Below, piece after piece: positions 1-7,267 of a DNA stretch of 26,509 nucleotides. Origin of the DNA: Gemmatimonadota bacterium (GTDB lineage: Bacteria; Gemmatimonadota; Gemmatimonadetes; Longimicrobiales; RSA9). Numbering within the stretch: position 1 is the first letter of the stretch; each line of letters starts with the position of its first letter. The stretch is taken from NCBI GenBank assembly GCA_016207445.1, contig JACQPS010000190.1, positions 1 to 26,509 of the forward strand. The letters are read 5' to 3'. Made by a program: the position numbers and the translations under genes. The notes beneath the pieces are model-generated. The model saw only the letters and a list, made by a program, of their open reading frames with translations. It was not told the DNA's origin and made no database searches.

Positions 1-1
1 G

Positions 2-442
2 ACCGAGAACGTACGCGCCCGGGCCGATGCCCGGCTGGAGGAGGCGCTGATGCGCCTGGGGGTGCGCGATCCCCGCGACTTCTGCCGCGAGCGGCTGCGC
101 GCGCTCAAGGAGCGCGACGCTGCGGGGTACGAGCGGGCGCTGCGCTACTTCGAGGAAACGCTCGTGCCGCGCGTGGCGGAGGAGGCTTCCGATCCGCTCG
201 CCGAGTGGATCCGCTACGGGCGGTTGCTGGGCGAGCTGCACGGCGGCGTGGGCCGAACGGTGGCCGTGGACGCGAGCGGGCGGGCGCGCCCGTACGGGAA
301 CGGGGACAGCGACGACCTGCTCGTGCTGTACCTGCCGGACGACCCCCGCGCGCCCGCGCTCGTCCTGTCCGCTCCGACCGGCCTCACGCCCGCGCAACAG
401 GCCACGCTCGACCTGCTGGTGTACGGAAAGACGACCGTATGA
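2..442 (+). CDS. C-terminal part of an unknown protein
   Basis: The reading frame is open from the first bases of the window and ends at TGA 440-442, so the gene probably begins upstream; an internal ATG at 50 would otherwise give 130 aa. The product is soluble-looking, with no membrane segment or signal. Its first half is charged and helical (Arg/Glu/Leu-rich), and the second half holds short beta-type stretches around DDLLVLYLPDD and PALVLSAPTGLT. I do not recognise a family. Codon use (GC-rich third positions) matches the neighbouring real genes. It is followed by 82 bp containing a CTCG repeat and the pfk ribosome site, and could share a transcript with pfk. Confidence 0.6.
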   Translation, partial: TENVRARADARLEEALMRLGVRDPRDFCRERLRALKERDAAGYERALRYFEETLVPRVAEEASDPLAEWIRYGRLLGELHGGVGRTVAVDASGRARPYGNGDSDDLLVLYLPDDPRAPALVLSAPTGLTPAQQATLDLLVYGKTTV

Positions 443-453
443 CGCGCCCTCGA

Positions 454-474
454 CTCGCTCGCTCGCTCGCTCGC
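454..474. repeat. CTCG tetranucleotide tract, 5 units
   Basis: Five perfect CTCG units lie in the short gap between the unknown gene ending at 442 and pfk. The same tetranucleotide in the same orientation recurs at 17123-17150, 17569-17584 and 18039-18058. This is the only copy outside a coding region. Confidence 0.85.
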
Positions 475-524
475 GGTTTGGCGGCTCGCGTTTCGCATAG
501 CTGCACGAAGGAGGTGAAGGGCAA

Positions 525-1754
525 ATGGCTACGACCACCAAGGGCACGATCGCCATCCTGACCGGCGGCGGGGATGTCCCCGGACTCAACCCGGCGATCC
601 GCGCGATCACGATCCGGGCAATTCGGGAGGGCTACCGCGTTCTCGGGATCCGCCGCGGCTGGGCCGGCCTGGTCGACCTGGTCCGCGACCCCGCGGCGGA
701 CAACTCCGACAACTACCGGGAGCTGACCGAATCCATCGTGAACCGGGCCGGCCGCACCGGCGGGACGTTTCTGCACACCTCGCGCACGCGCCCCAGCCAC
801 CTGCCGCGCGGCCGCGTGCCGGAGCATCTGGCCGACCGCTACACGGACGACATCAACGATATCACGCCCGAGATCCTCGAGAACCTGCAGTTTCTGGGTG
901 TCGACTTCCTCATCCCGATCGGCGGCGACGACACGCTCAGCTACGCGGCGCGGCTCCACTCCCTGGGCGTGCCGATCGTGGCGGTGCCGAAGACGATGGA
1001 CAACGACGTCCCCGGCACCGACTACTGCATCGGCTTCAGCACGTGCGTCACCCGCACGATCGAGCTGACGCACGCACTGCGCACCTCGGCAGGGTCGCAC
1101 GAGCGGTTTCTGGTCATCGAGGTGTTCGGTCGCTACGCCGGGTTCACCGCGCTCCTGCCGACCATGGCGGGCGCGGCCGACCGCTGCGTGATTCCGGAGT
1201 ACCCGTTCGAGATCGAGCACCTCACCGAGCTGCTGGTCTACGATCGCAACCGCAACCCCAGCAAGTACGCGGTCGTGCTCGTCTCCGAAGGCGCGACCTT
1301 GACCGAGCACGAGGGCATGGTCTACGAGGGCGAGGAGACGGATCAGTACGGGCACCGCAAGCTGGGCGGGATCGGCGACAAGATCGCGGCCGCGCTCAAG
1401 GAGCTATCCCCGAAATACAACAACGGACGGCGCATCGATGTGGTGAATCAGCGGCTGGGTTACCTGGTCCGCTCGGGTGACCCCGACGCCATGGATTCGA
1501 TCGTGCCCATGGCATTCGGCAACCTCGCGCTCGATCTGTTGCTGGATGAACAGCACGGCCGGATGGTGAGCATCCACCACGGGCACTACGATAGTGTGCC
1601 GATCGATGCCGTGATGGGGGAGAAGAAGTTCGTCGCCGTGAAGAGATACTACAACACGGAGCGGCTGCGCCCGATCTATCACAGCTTCAACGGCATGCCG
1701 CTCTTCGTGATGACCGCCGAGGGAACCTGGGGCCCCGAGCGAGCGGCCGATTAG
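525..1754 (+). CDS. pfp: 6-phosphofructokinase, predicted pyrophosphate-dependent
   Basis: Phosphorylates fructose 6-phosphate to the 1,6-bisphosphate in glycolysis; the PPi-dependent form is reversible and cytoplasmic. The 409-aa product has the PFK fold landmarks: TGGGDVPGLN near residues 13-22 (phosphate-donor loop), GGDDT at 133-137, PKTMDND at 155-161 (catalytic Asp) and the substrate-binding FGRYAG. Family knowledge: ATP enzymes carry Gly in GGDG and Gly in PGTIDND. Here these positions are Asp (GGDD) and Lys (PKT), the two hallmark residues of PPi-dependent enzymes. The start is well supported by AAGGAGGTGA ending about 9 nt before ATG 525. It converges on rho with only 6 bp between stop codons. 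The donor is inferred from residues, not tested; the PFK identity is firm. Confidence 0.93.
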   Translation: MATTTKGTIAILTGGGDVPGLNPAIRAITIRAIREGYRVLGIRRGWAGLVDLVRDPAADNSDNYRELTESIVNRAGRTGGTFLHTSRTRPSHLPRGRVPEHLADRYTDDINDITPEILENLQFLGVDFLIPIGGDDTLSYAARLHSLGVPIVAVPKTMDNDVPGTDYCIGFSTCVTRTIELTHALRTSAGSHERFLVIEVFGRYAGFTALLPTMAGAADRCVIPEYPFEIEHLTELLVYDRNRNPSKYAVVLVSEGATLTEHEGMVYEGEETDQYGHRKLGGIGDKIAAALKELSPKYNNGRRIDVVNQRLGYLVRSGDPDAMDSIVPMAFGNLALDLLLDEQHGRMVSIHHGHYDSVPIDAVMGEKKFVAVKRYYNTERLRPIYHSFNGMPLFVMTAEGTWGPERAAD

Positions 1755-1760
1755 CCTGGC

Positions 1761-3011
1761 TTACCCCTTCGCCATGCTGTCCAGGAACTCCTTGTTGGTC
1801 TTGGTGCGGCGCATGCGATCGAGCAGGAACTCGAGCGCCTCCGCCGGCGGCATGTCCGCCAGGAAGTTGCGCAGCAGGTAGACGCGGTTGAGCTCGGTCT
1901 CGTCCAGCAGCAGGTCTTCCTTGCGCGTGCCCGACCGGTTGATGTCGACGGCGGGGAAGATGCGCTTGTCGGCAATGTGCCGGTCCAGCACGACCTCCAT
2001 GTTGCCCGTGCCCTTGAACTCCTCGAAGATCACCTCGTCCATGCGCGAGCCCGTCTCGATGAGCGCCGTGGCGATGATGGTGAGCGAGCCGCCGCCCTCG
2101 ATGTTGCGGGCGGCGCCGAAGAAGCGCTTGGGCTTGTGCAGCGCGTGGGCGTCCACGCCGCCCGACAGGATCTTGCCGGAGTGTGGCACGGTCACGTTGT
2201 AGGCGCGGGCCAGGCGGGTGATCGAGTCGAGCAGGATCACGACATCGCGACTGTGCTCGACGAGCCGCTTCGCCTTCTCGATCACCATCTCGGCCACCTG
2301 CGTGTGCCGGTCCGCGGGCTCGTCGAACGTGGAGGAGATGACCTCGGCGTTGACGTGCTCCTCCATGTCGGTGACCTCCTCGGGCCGCTCGTCGATGAGG
2401 AGGACGATCAGGTGGATCTCGGGAAGGTTCTCGAGGATGGAGTTGGCGATCTTCTGCATCAGGATGGTCTTGCCCGCCTTGGGCGGTGACACGATCAGGC
2501 CGCGCTGCCCCTTCCCGATCGGCACGGCCAGGTCCATCAGCCGCATGGACAGGTCGCCCGTCTTGTTCTCCAGCCGGACGCGATCTTCCGGATAGCGCGG
2601 CCTCAGGTTGTCGAACGCGATGCGGTGCTTCGCCTTCTCGGGGTCGTCCCCGTTGACCGACTCGACCTTCAGCAACGCCAGGTAGCGCTCGCCCTCCTTG
2701 GGTGGCCGCACCTGCCCCAGGACGGTGTCGCCCGTGCGCAGGTCGAAGCGCTTGATCTGCGAGGGGCTGACGTAGATGTCATCGGGACCGTACAGGTAGT
2801 TCCAGTCCTGGGACCGCAGGAAGCCGTAACCCTCGGGCAGGATCTCCAGCACGCCCTCGCCCCGCAGGACCACGTCGCTGTCCAGCAGGTTTTGCTCGAT
2901 GCGGAAGATCAGGTCCTGCTTCCGCAGGCCCGAGTAGTTCGAGATGTTGAGCTCCTCCGCCATCTCGTGCAGCTCTGCGATCGACTTGCTCTTCAGCTCG
3001 GCGATATCCAC
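1761..3011 (-). CDS. rho: Transcription termination factor Rho
   Basis: Hexameric RNA-dependent ATPase/helicase that ends transcription. I place the start at GTG 3011, preceded by GGGGAG with 7 nt spacing, giving 416 aa (E. coli Rho has 419). Opening further upstream adds 16 unrelated residues. Visible domains: N-terminal helical segment 1-45; cold-shock-like RNA-binding domain about 50-120 (EGYGFLRS); Walker A PPKAGKT about 176-182; Walker B VVILLDSITR 257-266; Q-loop around LSGGVDAHAL 282-291; R-loop GTGNMEVVLDR 334-344. The connector lacks the long insertion seen in Rho of some high-GC phyla. The gene has its own promoter and a leader of about 160 nt. It faces pfk, so the transcripts of the two genes must end inside each other's coding sequence or be Rho-dependent. 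Confidence 0.97.
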   Translation of the reverse strand: MDIAELKSKSIAELHEMAEELNISNYSGLRKQDLIFRIEQNLLDSDVVLRGEGVLEILPEGYGFLRSQDWNYLYGPDDIYVSPSQIKRFDLRTGDTVLGQVRPPKEGERYLALLKVESVNGDDPEKAKHRIAFDNLRPRYPEDRVRLENKTGDLSMRLMDLAVPIGKGQRGLIVSPPKAGKTILMQKIANSILENLPEIHLIVLLIDERPEEVTDMEEHVNAEVISSTFDEPADRHTQVAEMVIEKAKRLVEHSRDVVILLDSITRLARAYNVTVPHSGKILSGGVDAHALHKPKRFFGAARNIEGGGSLTIIATALIETGSRMDEVIFEEFKGTGNMEVVLDRHIADKRIFPAVDINRSGTRKEDLLLDETELNRVYLLRNFLADMPPAEALEFLLDRMRRTKTNKEFLDSMAKG

Positions 3012-3174
3012 GAATTCACTCCCCACGTGTACGAGAGTAGAATGGCCAGCAGGCCGCATGGGCCCGCCCAGACGCCTAGACTCTCAGGGTGATTCGAAAC
3101 GAAATCGATTAGACCGGATCTGGCCGGTGAGGCTTGCGCCCCCCGCAACGGAAGGTCCCGTGTCGCGGAATTAT
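3012..3174 (-). promoter_or_regulatory. Long rho 5' leader with small hairpins
   Basis: About 160 nt separate the predicted transcription start (near 3174) from the GTG at 3011. The stretch has no convincing gene. It holds two short inverted repeats, ACCGG/CCGGT at 3113-3117 and 3124-3128 and an imperfect GATTCG/CGAAATC-type arm pair at 3091-3105. In E. coli, rho is autoregulated by attenuation in its leader, so a similar role is possible here but is inference. Confidence 0.35.
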
Positions 3175-3180
3175 GGGCGT

Positions 3181-3209
3181 ATTTTAGCACAGGTGACCCC
3201 ACCGGTCAA
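3181..3209 (-). promoter_or_regulatory. rho promoter, sigma70 type with extended -10
   Basis: On the minus strand: -35 TTGACC (3209-3204), a 17-bp spacer, and -10 TAAAAT (3186-3181) preceded by TGC, an extended -10. Both boxes match consensus at 5 of 6 positions, and spacing is ideal. This AT-containing patch stands out in GC-rich DNA. The rest of the gap between rho and the gene at 3511 (3210-3510) shows no gene. It does contain a perfect TTGACA at 3435-3440, but no good -10 at the right distance. Confidence 0.72.
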
Positions 3210-3510
3210 GGGGGAAGCCGCGCCCGGAGCGGAGCGTCCCGCCTAGGCGGGGCCGTCGTCTGTTTCTGGGAATTCCGCTCTGCGCGGGAGCCGTAACGAC
3301 GTGAACCAGGCGTTGTGGGCGCGGGAGGCATGCAAGTTCCATACTCGGGACGGCCGTCCGCAGCTCCTGTCGCGACGGGTTGCCCGGAGCTCGGCAGGGG
3401 TTTCAGCCGGGCCGCGGGCGCCAAACGCCGCAGCTTGACAACGGGGGCCGCTCCGAAAAATTTACAAATCCTGTTGCCAAAAAATCGACGGGAGCGGCCG
3501 GGAGGTGGGA

Positions 3511-3867
3511 ATGGCACGCCACAACCGGGAAGAGCGCGGGTCGGACCAGCGGGGCTTCGACTATACGATCAGCTATCAGCCGGACTGGCTGCGGCTGATC
3601 AAGGTCACGCGCACGCTGGAAAGCGGGCGTCAGTCGACCAAGACGTTGTTCCGCAATCCGACCCGGCGCGAGCAGTCTCCCGGTACGCGCGTGCGCACGC
3701 GCATCACGTCCACCGAGCAGAGGCTGGATTTCGAGATCGTGGTGAACGACCCCCGCCAGGTGGTCAGGCGGGTGATCGTCGAAACCGCGGTGCCGGGCGT
3801 CTCCGGCGAGGCCGGAAAGGTGGTCTTCTCCGTGGACGATGAGAATCCGCCCGCCAGCGGCCGCTGA
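3511..3867 (+). CDS. Small conserved-looking hypothetical protein
   Basis: 118 aa from ATG 3511, chosen over the GTG at 3505 because GGGAGGT at 3500-3506 is correctly spaced for the ATG and overlaps the GTG. No signal peptide or membrane segment. The central part (about residues 15-95) reads as alternating beta strands, with a DYTISYQPDWLRLIKVTRTL stretch, a basic loop KTLFRNPTRRE, and LDFEIVVNDPRQVVRRVIVE. The tail is short and acidic/proline-rich. I do not recognise a named family. The ordered strand pattern and clean ribosome site argue for a real gene. It stands alone between the rho promoter region and a G-rich repeat at its 3' end. Confidence 0.72.
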   Translation: MARHNREERGSDQRGFDYTISYQPDWLRLIKVTRTLESGRQSTKTLFRNPTRREQSPGTRVRTRITSTEQRLDFEIVVNDPRQVVRRVIVETAVPGVSGEAGKVVFSVDDENPPASGR

Positions 3868-3882
3868 CGTCACCTGCCCTGC

Positions 3883-3927
3883 GGGATCGGGATCGGCATC
3901 GGGATCGGGATCGGGATCGGGATCGGG
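3883..3927 (+). repeat. GGGATC hexamer array, G-quadruplex type
   Basis: Seven GGGATC-type units plus one altered unit (GGCATC, third position) run head to tail. G-triplets separated by 3-nt loops recur at 3901-3927, satisfying the G3N3 quadruplex pattern on the plus strand. The array fills the space between the plus-strand gene ending at 3867 and the minus-strand stop codon beginning at 3931. Related GGGNNN arrays lie at 16630-16662 and 20276-20308. Confidence 0.9.
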
Positions 3928-3928
3928 T

Positions 3929-4876
3929 CTAGAAGAAGAACCGCCGCGGATTCTGCTTCGTTTCCAGCACGAGCGAATCGAGCTGAGCGCGCGCGCCGTT
4001 CAGCGCTTTCTGGAATGCGGAGTCCGCGGCCATGCGGCCCACGAGGCCCACGGGCGCGCGCAGCGCCGTCTGAAGCCGGACCACCTGCTGCTGCAGGCGT
4101 GCTACTCGCCGCTGCAGCCCTGCGAAAGCGGCGCGCAGCGAAGCGGAATCGCCGTCGAAGCGCTCCTGTGCGTCCTGTAGCGCCGCCTCCAGCTCCTCGA
4201 GCCGCTCGCCGGCGCGCGCCAGCGATGCCTTCCAGGTGCTATCCCGGAGCGCCGCGATGCCGCCGCCTCGCTCGAGGCTCACGCTCAGTGCCGCGAATTC
4301 CGCCTGCACGCCGGCGAGTGCAGCGCCCGTGCGCCGGAGGGCCGGCGCTCGCTCTTCGATGCGGTGGCCGAGCTCGCGCGCCGAGGCGAGCATGGTATCC
4401 AGCGCGGCCCCGGCGCGCCGGCCGCTCGCGACCACCTCAGCCAGCACGATCTTGCGTGCGGCATGCAACGTGTCGCCGGGCGGGAGCAGCGGTGCGGAGG
4501 GGCTGCCGGGGATCACGTCGACGACCGGCTCGGCGATGAGCCGCGGGGCGGTCAGGCGCACGCGGCTGTCGCGCCGGATCTGCGCGCGGATCTCCGTGGG
4601 CAGCTCGAGCACGGCGAGTACGCGCGCGGTCGTGTCGCCGGCCGGCGGCAGCATATTCACCTCGACGACGCGGCCCACCGCGTGTCCCGCCAGCCAGACT
4701 TCAGCGCCCGCGCGCAGCCTGGGCGCCTCCGGGAACAGTGCCAGTACGTGGTAGTCGTCGCGGAGTGCGTACTTCAGATCATCGAGAAAGAAAATGAGCA
4801 GGCCCAGCGCGGCGAGGCCGAGGAGCAGGAGTGCGCCGATGGTGATGCGGCGGCCCTGGCGGCGTCCGGCGCGCAT
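3929..4876 (-). CDS. MCE/MlaD-family lipid-binding protein, stand-alone
   Basis: 315 aa. Residues about 11-30 form one N-terminal membrane anchor, followed by one MCE domain (about 42-125) containing the AGAEVWLAGHAVGRVVEV core, then a long coiled-coil region (about 140-290). Proteins of this type form periplasmic hexameric rings that pass phospholipids between membranes. The C-terminus ENDs in a NPRRFFF motif that resembles NPRKY at the end of the MlaD encoded at 8013-9002, so the two are paralogs of one architecture. Unlike that gene, it has no permease or ATPase beside it; it is a single gene divergent from mqnA. It may plug into the MlaEF transporter encoded 2 kb away or into an unlinked one. 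No convincing ribosome site precedes ATG 4876. Confidence 0.85.
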   Translation of the reverse strand: MRAGRRQGRRITIGALLLLGLAALGLLIFFLDDLKYALRDDYHVLALFPEAPRLRAGAEVWLAGHAVGRVVEVNMLPPAGDTTARVLAVLELPTEIRAQIRRDSRVRLTAPRLIAEPVVDVIPGSPSAPLLPPGDTLHAARKIVLAEVVASGRRAGAALDTMLASARELGHRIEERAPALRRTGAALAGVQAEFAALSVSLERGGGIAALRDSTWKASLARAGERLEELEAALQDAQERFDGDSASLRAAFAGLQRRVARLQQQVVRLQTALRAPVGLVGRMAADSAFQKALNGARAQLDSLVLETKQNPRRFFF

Positions 4877-4934
4877 ACTAACTTAGCGCCGCCGCCGGCG
4901 CGGCCGCGCGGCTGTGCGTTCCCCGACCCGAGCC

Positions 4935-5756
4935 ATGCTGCGACTCGGCCACATTGATTTCAGCAACTGTTTTCCCGTGCACGCGCTGCTGCTGGAGCGC
5001 GGCGCGCCCGCGGGCATCGTGCTGTCCAGCGGCACGCCCGCCGAGCTGAACGCGGAGCTCGCGGCCGGACGGGTGGACGTCGCGCCCGCGTCCAGCATCG
5101 AGTACGCGCGGCACGCCGAGCGCTACCGGCTTTTCCCCGACCTGGCGATCGGCTCGCGCGGCCCGGTGGGCAGCATCGTGCTCGAGAGCGCGCGGCGAGT
5201 GGACGAGCTGGACGAGCAAGTGGTGGCGCTGCCGACCGCATCCGCGACTTCCGTCGTGCTGCTCCGGCTGCTGCTGGAGCGACGGGCAGATCTGCGCCCC
5301 CGTTACGTCTGGTACGACCAGACGCGCACGCCGGACCCGCTGGCGGAGGGCGCGAGCGCCGCGCTCTGGATCGGCGACGTCGCCCTGAGACGGCCGGAGC
5401 GGAACGAACGGTTCTTCGTGGACCTGGGCCAGGCGTGGCGCGAGTGGACCGGCCTGCCCTTCGCGTACGCGGTATGGCAGACGAGCGCGGGTCCCGAACG
5501 GGATGCCGAGCTGTGCGCGCTGCAGCGCGCGCTGCTGGCCTCGCGCGCGTACTTCGAGACGAGCGCCGCCGCCCTGGCCGAGCGCCACGCCGCGCACTTC
5601 GGCCTCGATCCGGCGAGACTGCTCGAGTACTGGCGGTCGCTGGATTACACGCTCGGCGAGGACATGCTGCGCGGGCTCGTGCATTTCTATCGCCTGGCCG
5701 CGGAGCTGGGCGAGGCGCCCGGCGTGCCCGCGTTGCGCTGGATTCCGACTAGCTGA
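4935..5756 (+). CDS. mqnA: Chorismate dehydratase MqnA (futalosine menaquinone pathway)
   Basis: MqnA removes water from chorismate to give 3-[(1-carboxyvinyl)oxy]benzoate, the first step of futalosine-type menaquinone synthesis in the cytoplasm. The 273-aa protein shows the family order: LGHIDFSNCFPV at the N-terminus, PAELNAELAAGRVDVAPASSIEY at about 33-55, LFPDLAIGSRGPVGSIVLES, and a second periplasmic-binding-like lobe with DQTRTPDPLA and ALWIGDVAL. I chose ATG 4935, which begins directly at the conserved strand; an in-frame GTG at 4914 adds only seven residues. Its stop overlaps the stop of the minus-strand gene 5749-6204 by 8 bp. The other mqn genes are not in the window. MqnD is a relative, but the N-terminal motif is that of MqnA. 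Confidence 0.87.
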   Translation: MLRLGHIDFSNCFPVHALLLERGAPAGIVLSSGTPAELNAELAAGRVDVAPASSIEYARHAERYRLFPDLAIGSRGPVGSIVLESARRVDELDEQVVALPTASATSVVLLRLLLERRADLRPRYVWYDQTRTPDPLAEGASAALWIGDVALRRPERNERFFVDLGQAWREWTGLPFAYAVWQTSAGPERDAELCALQRALLASRAYFETSAAALAERHAAHFGLDPARLLEYWRSLDYTLGEDMLRGLVHFYRLAAELGEAPGVPALRWIPTS

Positions 5757-6204
5757 CGCGCGGGCCGCCCTCCACCGGTGGCCCGCCTTCTCCCTCGTAA
5801 TCCGATACGGGTTCCGCCGCGCCCAGCTGCGGGCGCTCGCCCATGCTGCCGCCGAGCACGGAGCCGCCCTGGGTGCGCTGGTCGGGGAAGTGGTGCAACG
5901 CATCCGGCCCCAGCTCCGCCGCGACAGACAGGTCCGCCGCGCGGTAGCGCTCGTACCCGCTCCGGATGATGTCCTGAACCTGATCCCATGCCGCGGCCGG
6001 CCCCATCCCCTCCCAGCTTTGCCGCAGGTACTGCTCGACCTCGTGGAACGGCCGATCCGCGAAGCGGTCCCGACTGTCCAGCCCGTGCCGGAACGCCAGC
6101 TCGACCTGCTCCTCGGTCAGGTGGCGTGCCTCCGCCCAGCGCTGCTGGAAGTGCGGATCGTCCGTGTCGTCGAAGCGCAGGCCGCGCCGTTCCTTACCCG
6201 CCAT
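5749..6204 (-). CDS. Small acidic hypothetical protein
   Basis: 151 aa from ATG 6204, supported by AGGAGG five bases upstream. The same frame is open further upstream but makes poor protein there, so the ribosome site decides the start. The first 80 residues are charged and helical (HFQQRWAEARHLTEEQVELA, then HEVEQYLRQSWEGM and DIIRSGYERYR). The last 50 are Gly/Pro-rich and probably disordered. No signal, membrane segment or catalytic motif is visible, and I do not recognise a family. The gene converges on mqnA with overlapping stops and lies directly downstream of the kinase remnant at 6236-6433, which could have been its operon partner. Confidence 0.7.
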   Translation of the reverse strand: MAGKERRGLRFDDTDDPHFQQRWAEARHLTEEQVELAFRHGLDSRDRFADRPFHEVEQYLRQSWEGMGPAAAWDQVQDIIRSGYERYRAADLSVAAELGPDALHHFPDQRTQGGSVLGGSMGERPQLGAAEPVSDYEGEGGPPVEGGPRVS

Positions 6205-6235
6205 CCGAGCCTCCTGGGCCACCGGCTGCACCGGC

Positions 6236-6433
6236 CTAATGCAAGCGCCGGGCCCGGCGTTGCGCGACCACGCCACATCCTCCGGTACCCGCAGCCAAAC
6301 CGCGAGCGCGGGGAGACCCGCTCGCGCGGCCAGCCTCCAGCCGGACCCTGTCCGGCGCGACGATCCGGCGAAAATTCCGCCGCGCATAACTGCTCTTCCC
6401 CGAGCCGGGCAACCCGACGAGAACCACGAGCAT
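6236..6433 (-). pseudogene. Remnant of a P-loop kinase (AAA_33/COG4639-like)
   Basis: ATG 6433 has a good ribosome site (GGAGG, 5 nt spacing) and opens with MLVVLVGLPGSGKSSYARR, a clear Walker A of a small nucleotide or polynucleotide-kinase-like family. After about 22 residues the sequence becomes arginine/glycine-rich nonsense and stops at 65 aa, while the family is usually 150-170 aa. In another minus-strand frame of the same stretch, ALAVWLRVPEDVAWSRN looks like the late strand plus PEE...RN segment of the same family. The simplest reading is an internal deletion with a frameshift that brought the two ends together. The family assignment rests on these two segments. Confidence 0.6.
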
Positions 6434-6447
6434 GCGTGCCTCCGGGG

Positions 6448-6477
6448 TGGACAGAAATGCCCGAAATGCAGTATGTT
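6448..6477 (+). promoter_or_regulatory. mla operon promoter, leaderless type
   Basis: -35 TGGACA (6448-6453, 5 of 6), an 18-bp spacer, and -10 TATGTT (6472-6477, 4 of 6). The mlaE ATG at 6485 lies 7 nt after the -10, where transcription would start, and there is no Shine-Dalgarno sequence. This predicts a leaderless mRNA. Confidence 0.5.
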
Positions 6478-6484
6478 ATGCCCC

Positions 6485-7267
6485 ATGAGCCAGGCCTGGA
6501 GCGCGCCGCTGGCGGCGGTCGGTCGGACGGCGCTGAGTACGCTCGCCGGGTTCGGCCGCTTCGGCGAATTCGGCGCGAGCGTGGCCCGGTCGTTCCGCGA
6601 TACCTCGACCTGGCTCCGGCTGGTCGCGCTCCAGATGGCGCGGCTGGGTGTGGAGTCCCTTCCGATCGCCCTCTTCATCGCCGCCTTCACCGGCATCGTG
6701 CTCGCGCTGCAGGCGTCGTACACCTTCACGGGCGCGGTGCCGCTGTACTTCGTCGGCACGCTGGTGGGGAAGACGATGATCCTGGAGCTGGGTCCGGTGC
6801 TGACGGGTCTGGCGCTGGCGGGTCGGGTCGGGGCGAACATCGCGGCCGAGCTGGGCACCATGAAGGTGACCGAGCAGGTCGACGCGCTGGAGACTCTGGC
6901 GTACGATCCGGTCGCGTATCTGGTGGTGCCACGGTTGATCGCGGGCGTGGTCATGTTCCCGGTCGTGGTGGCGTTCGCGGACGCGGTCGGCATCGTGTCC
7001 GGGTGGATCACGGCGATCAACATGCTGGACATGTCCACGGCGGAGTTCGTGCGCGGGCTCCGTCTGTTCTTCCTGCCCTTCGACGTCCACTACTCCCTCA
7101 TCAAGGCGGCTTCCTTCGGCCTCGCCGTCACCGCCATGGGGTGCTACTTCGGCTTCACCACGGCGGGGGGTGCGGAGGCGGTCGGCCGGTCCACCACCCG
7201 GGCGGTCGTCGTGAGCAGCATGCTGATCCTGGTCCTGGACGCGTTCTGGGCCGCCACGCTGCTATGA
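6485..7267 (+). CDS. mlaE: MlaE-type ABC permease for phospholipid transport
   Basis: Inner-membrane permease of the Mla system, which moves phospholipids between the inner and outer membranes. 260 aa with an amphipathic N-terminus followed by about five membrane segments. The family signature is GANIAAELGTMKVTEQVDALE (about residues 119-139), the coupling helix that meets MlaF, followed by DPVAYLVVPR. I chose ATG 6485; ATG 6473 is in frame but would sit inside the predicted -10. The stop overlaps the mlaF start in an ATGA, so the two are translationally coupled. This is the first gene of a plus-strand run reaching at least to asd. Confidence 0.93.
   Translation: MSQAWSAPLAAVGRTALSTLAGFGRFGEFGASVARSFRDTSTWLRLVALQMARLGVESLPIALFIAAFTGIVLALQASYTFTGAVPLYFVGTLVGKTMILELGPVLTGLALAGRVGANIAAELGTMKVTEQVDALETLAYDPVAYLVVPRLIAGVVMFPVVVAFADAVGIVSGWITAINMLDMSTAEFVRGLRLFFLPFDVHYSLIKAASFGLAVTAMGCYFGFTTAGGAEAVGRSTTRAVVVSSMLILVLDAFWAATLL

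Noticed and set aside
1755..1760. Intrinsic terminator between pfk and rho
   Set aside because: The gap is 6 bp and neither flank shows a hairpin with a T-tract.
3435..3468. Promoter for the gene at 3511, with a perfect TTGACA at 3435-3440
   Set aside because: The only -10-like hexamer (TACAAA at 3463) is 22 bp away, and nothing suitable lies at 16-18 bp, so it was not listed as a feature.
5503..7263. Long plus-strand frame upstream of and continuous with mlaF
   Set aside because: Only the part from ATG 7264 is protein-like; the rest overlaps mqnA, the gene at 5749-6204 and mlaE.
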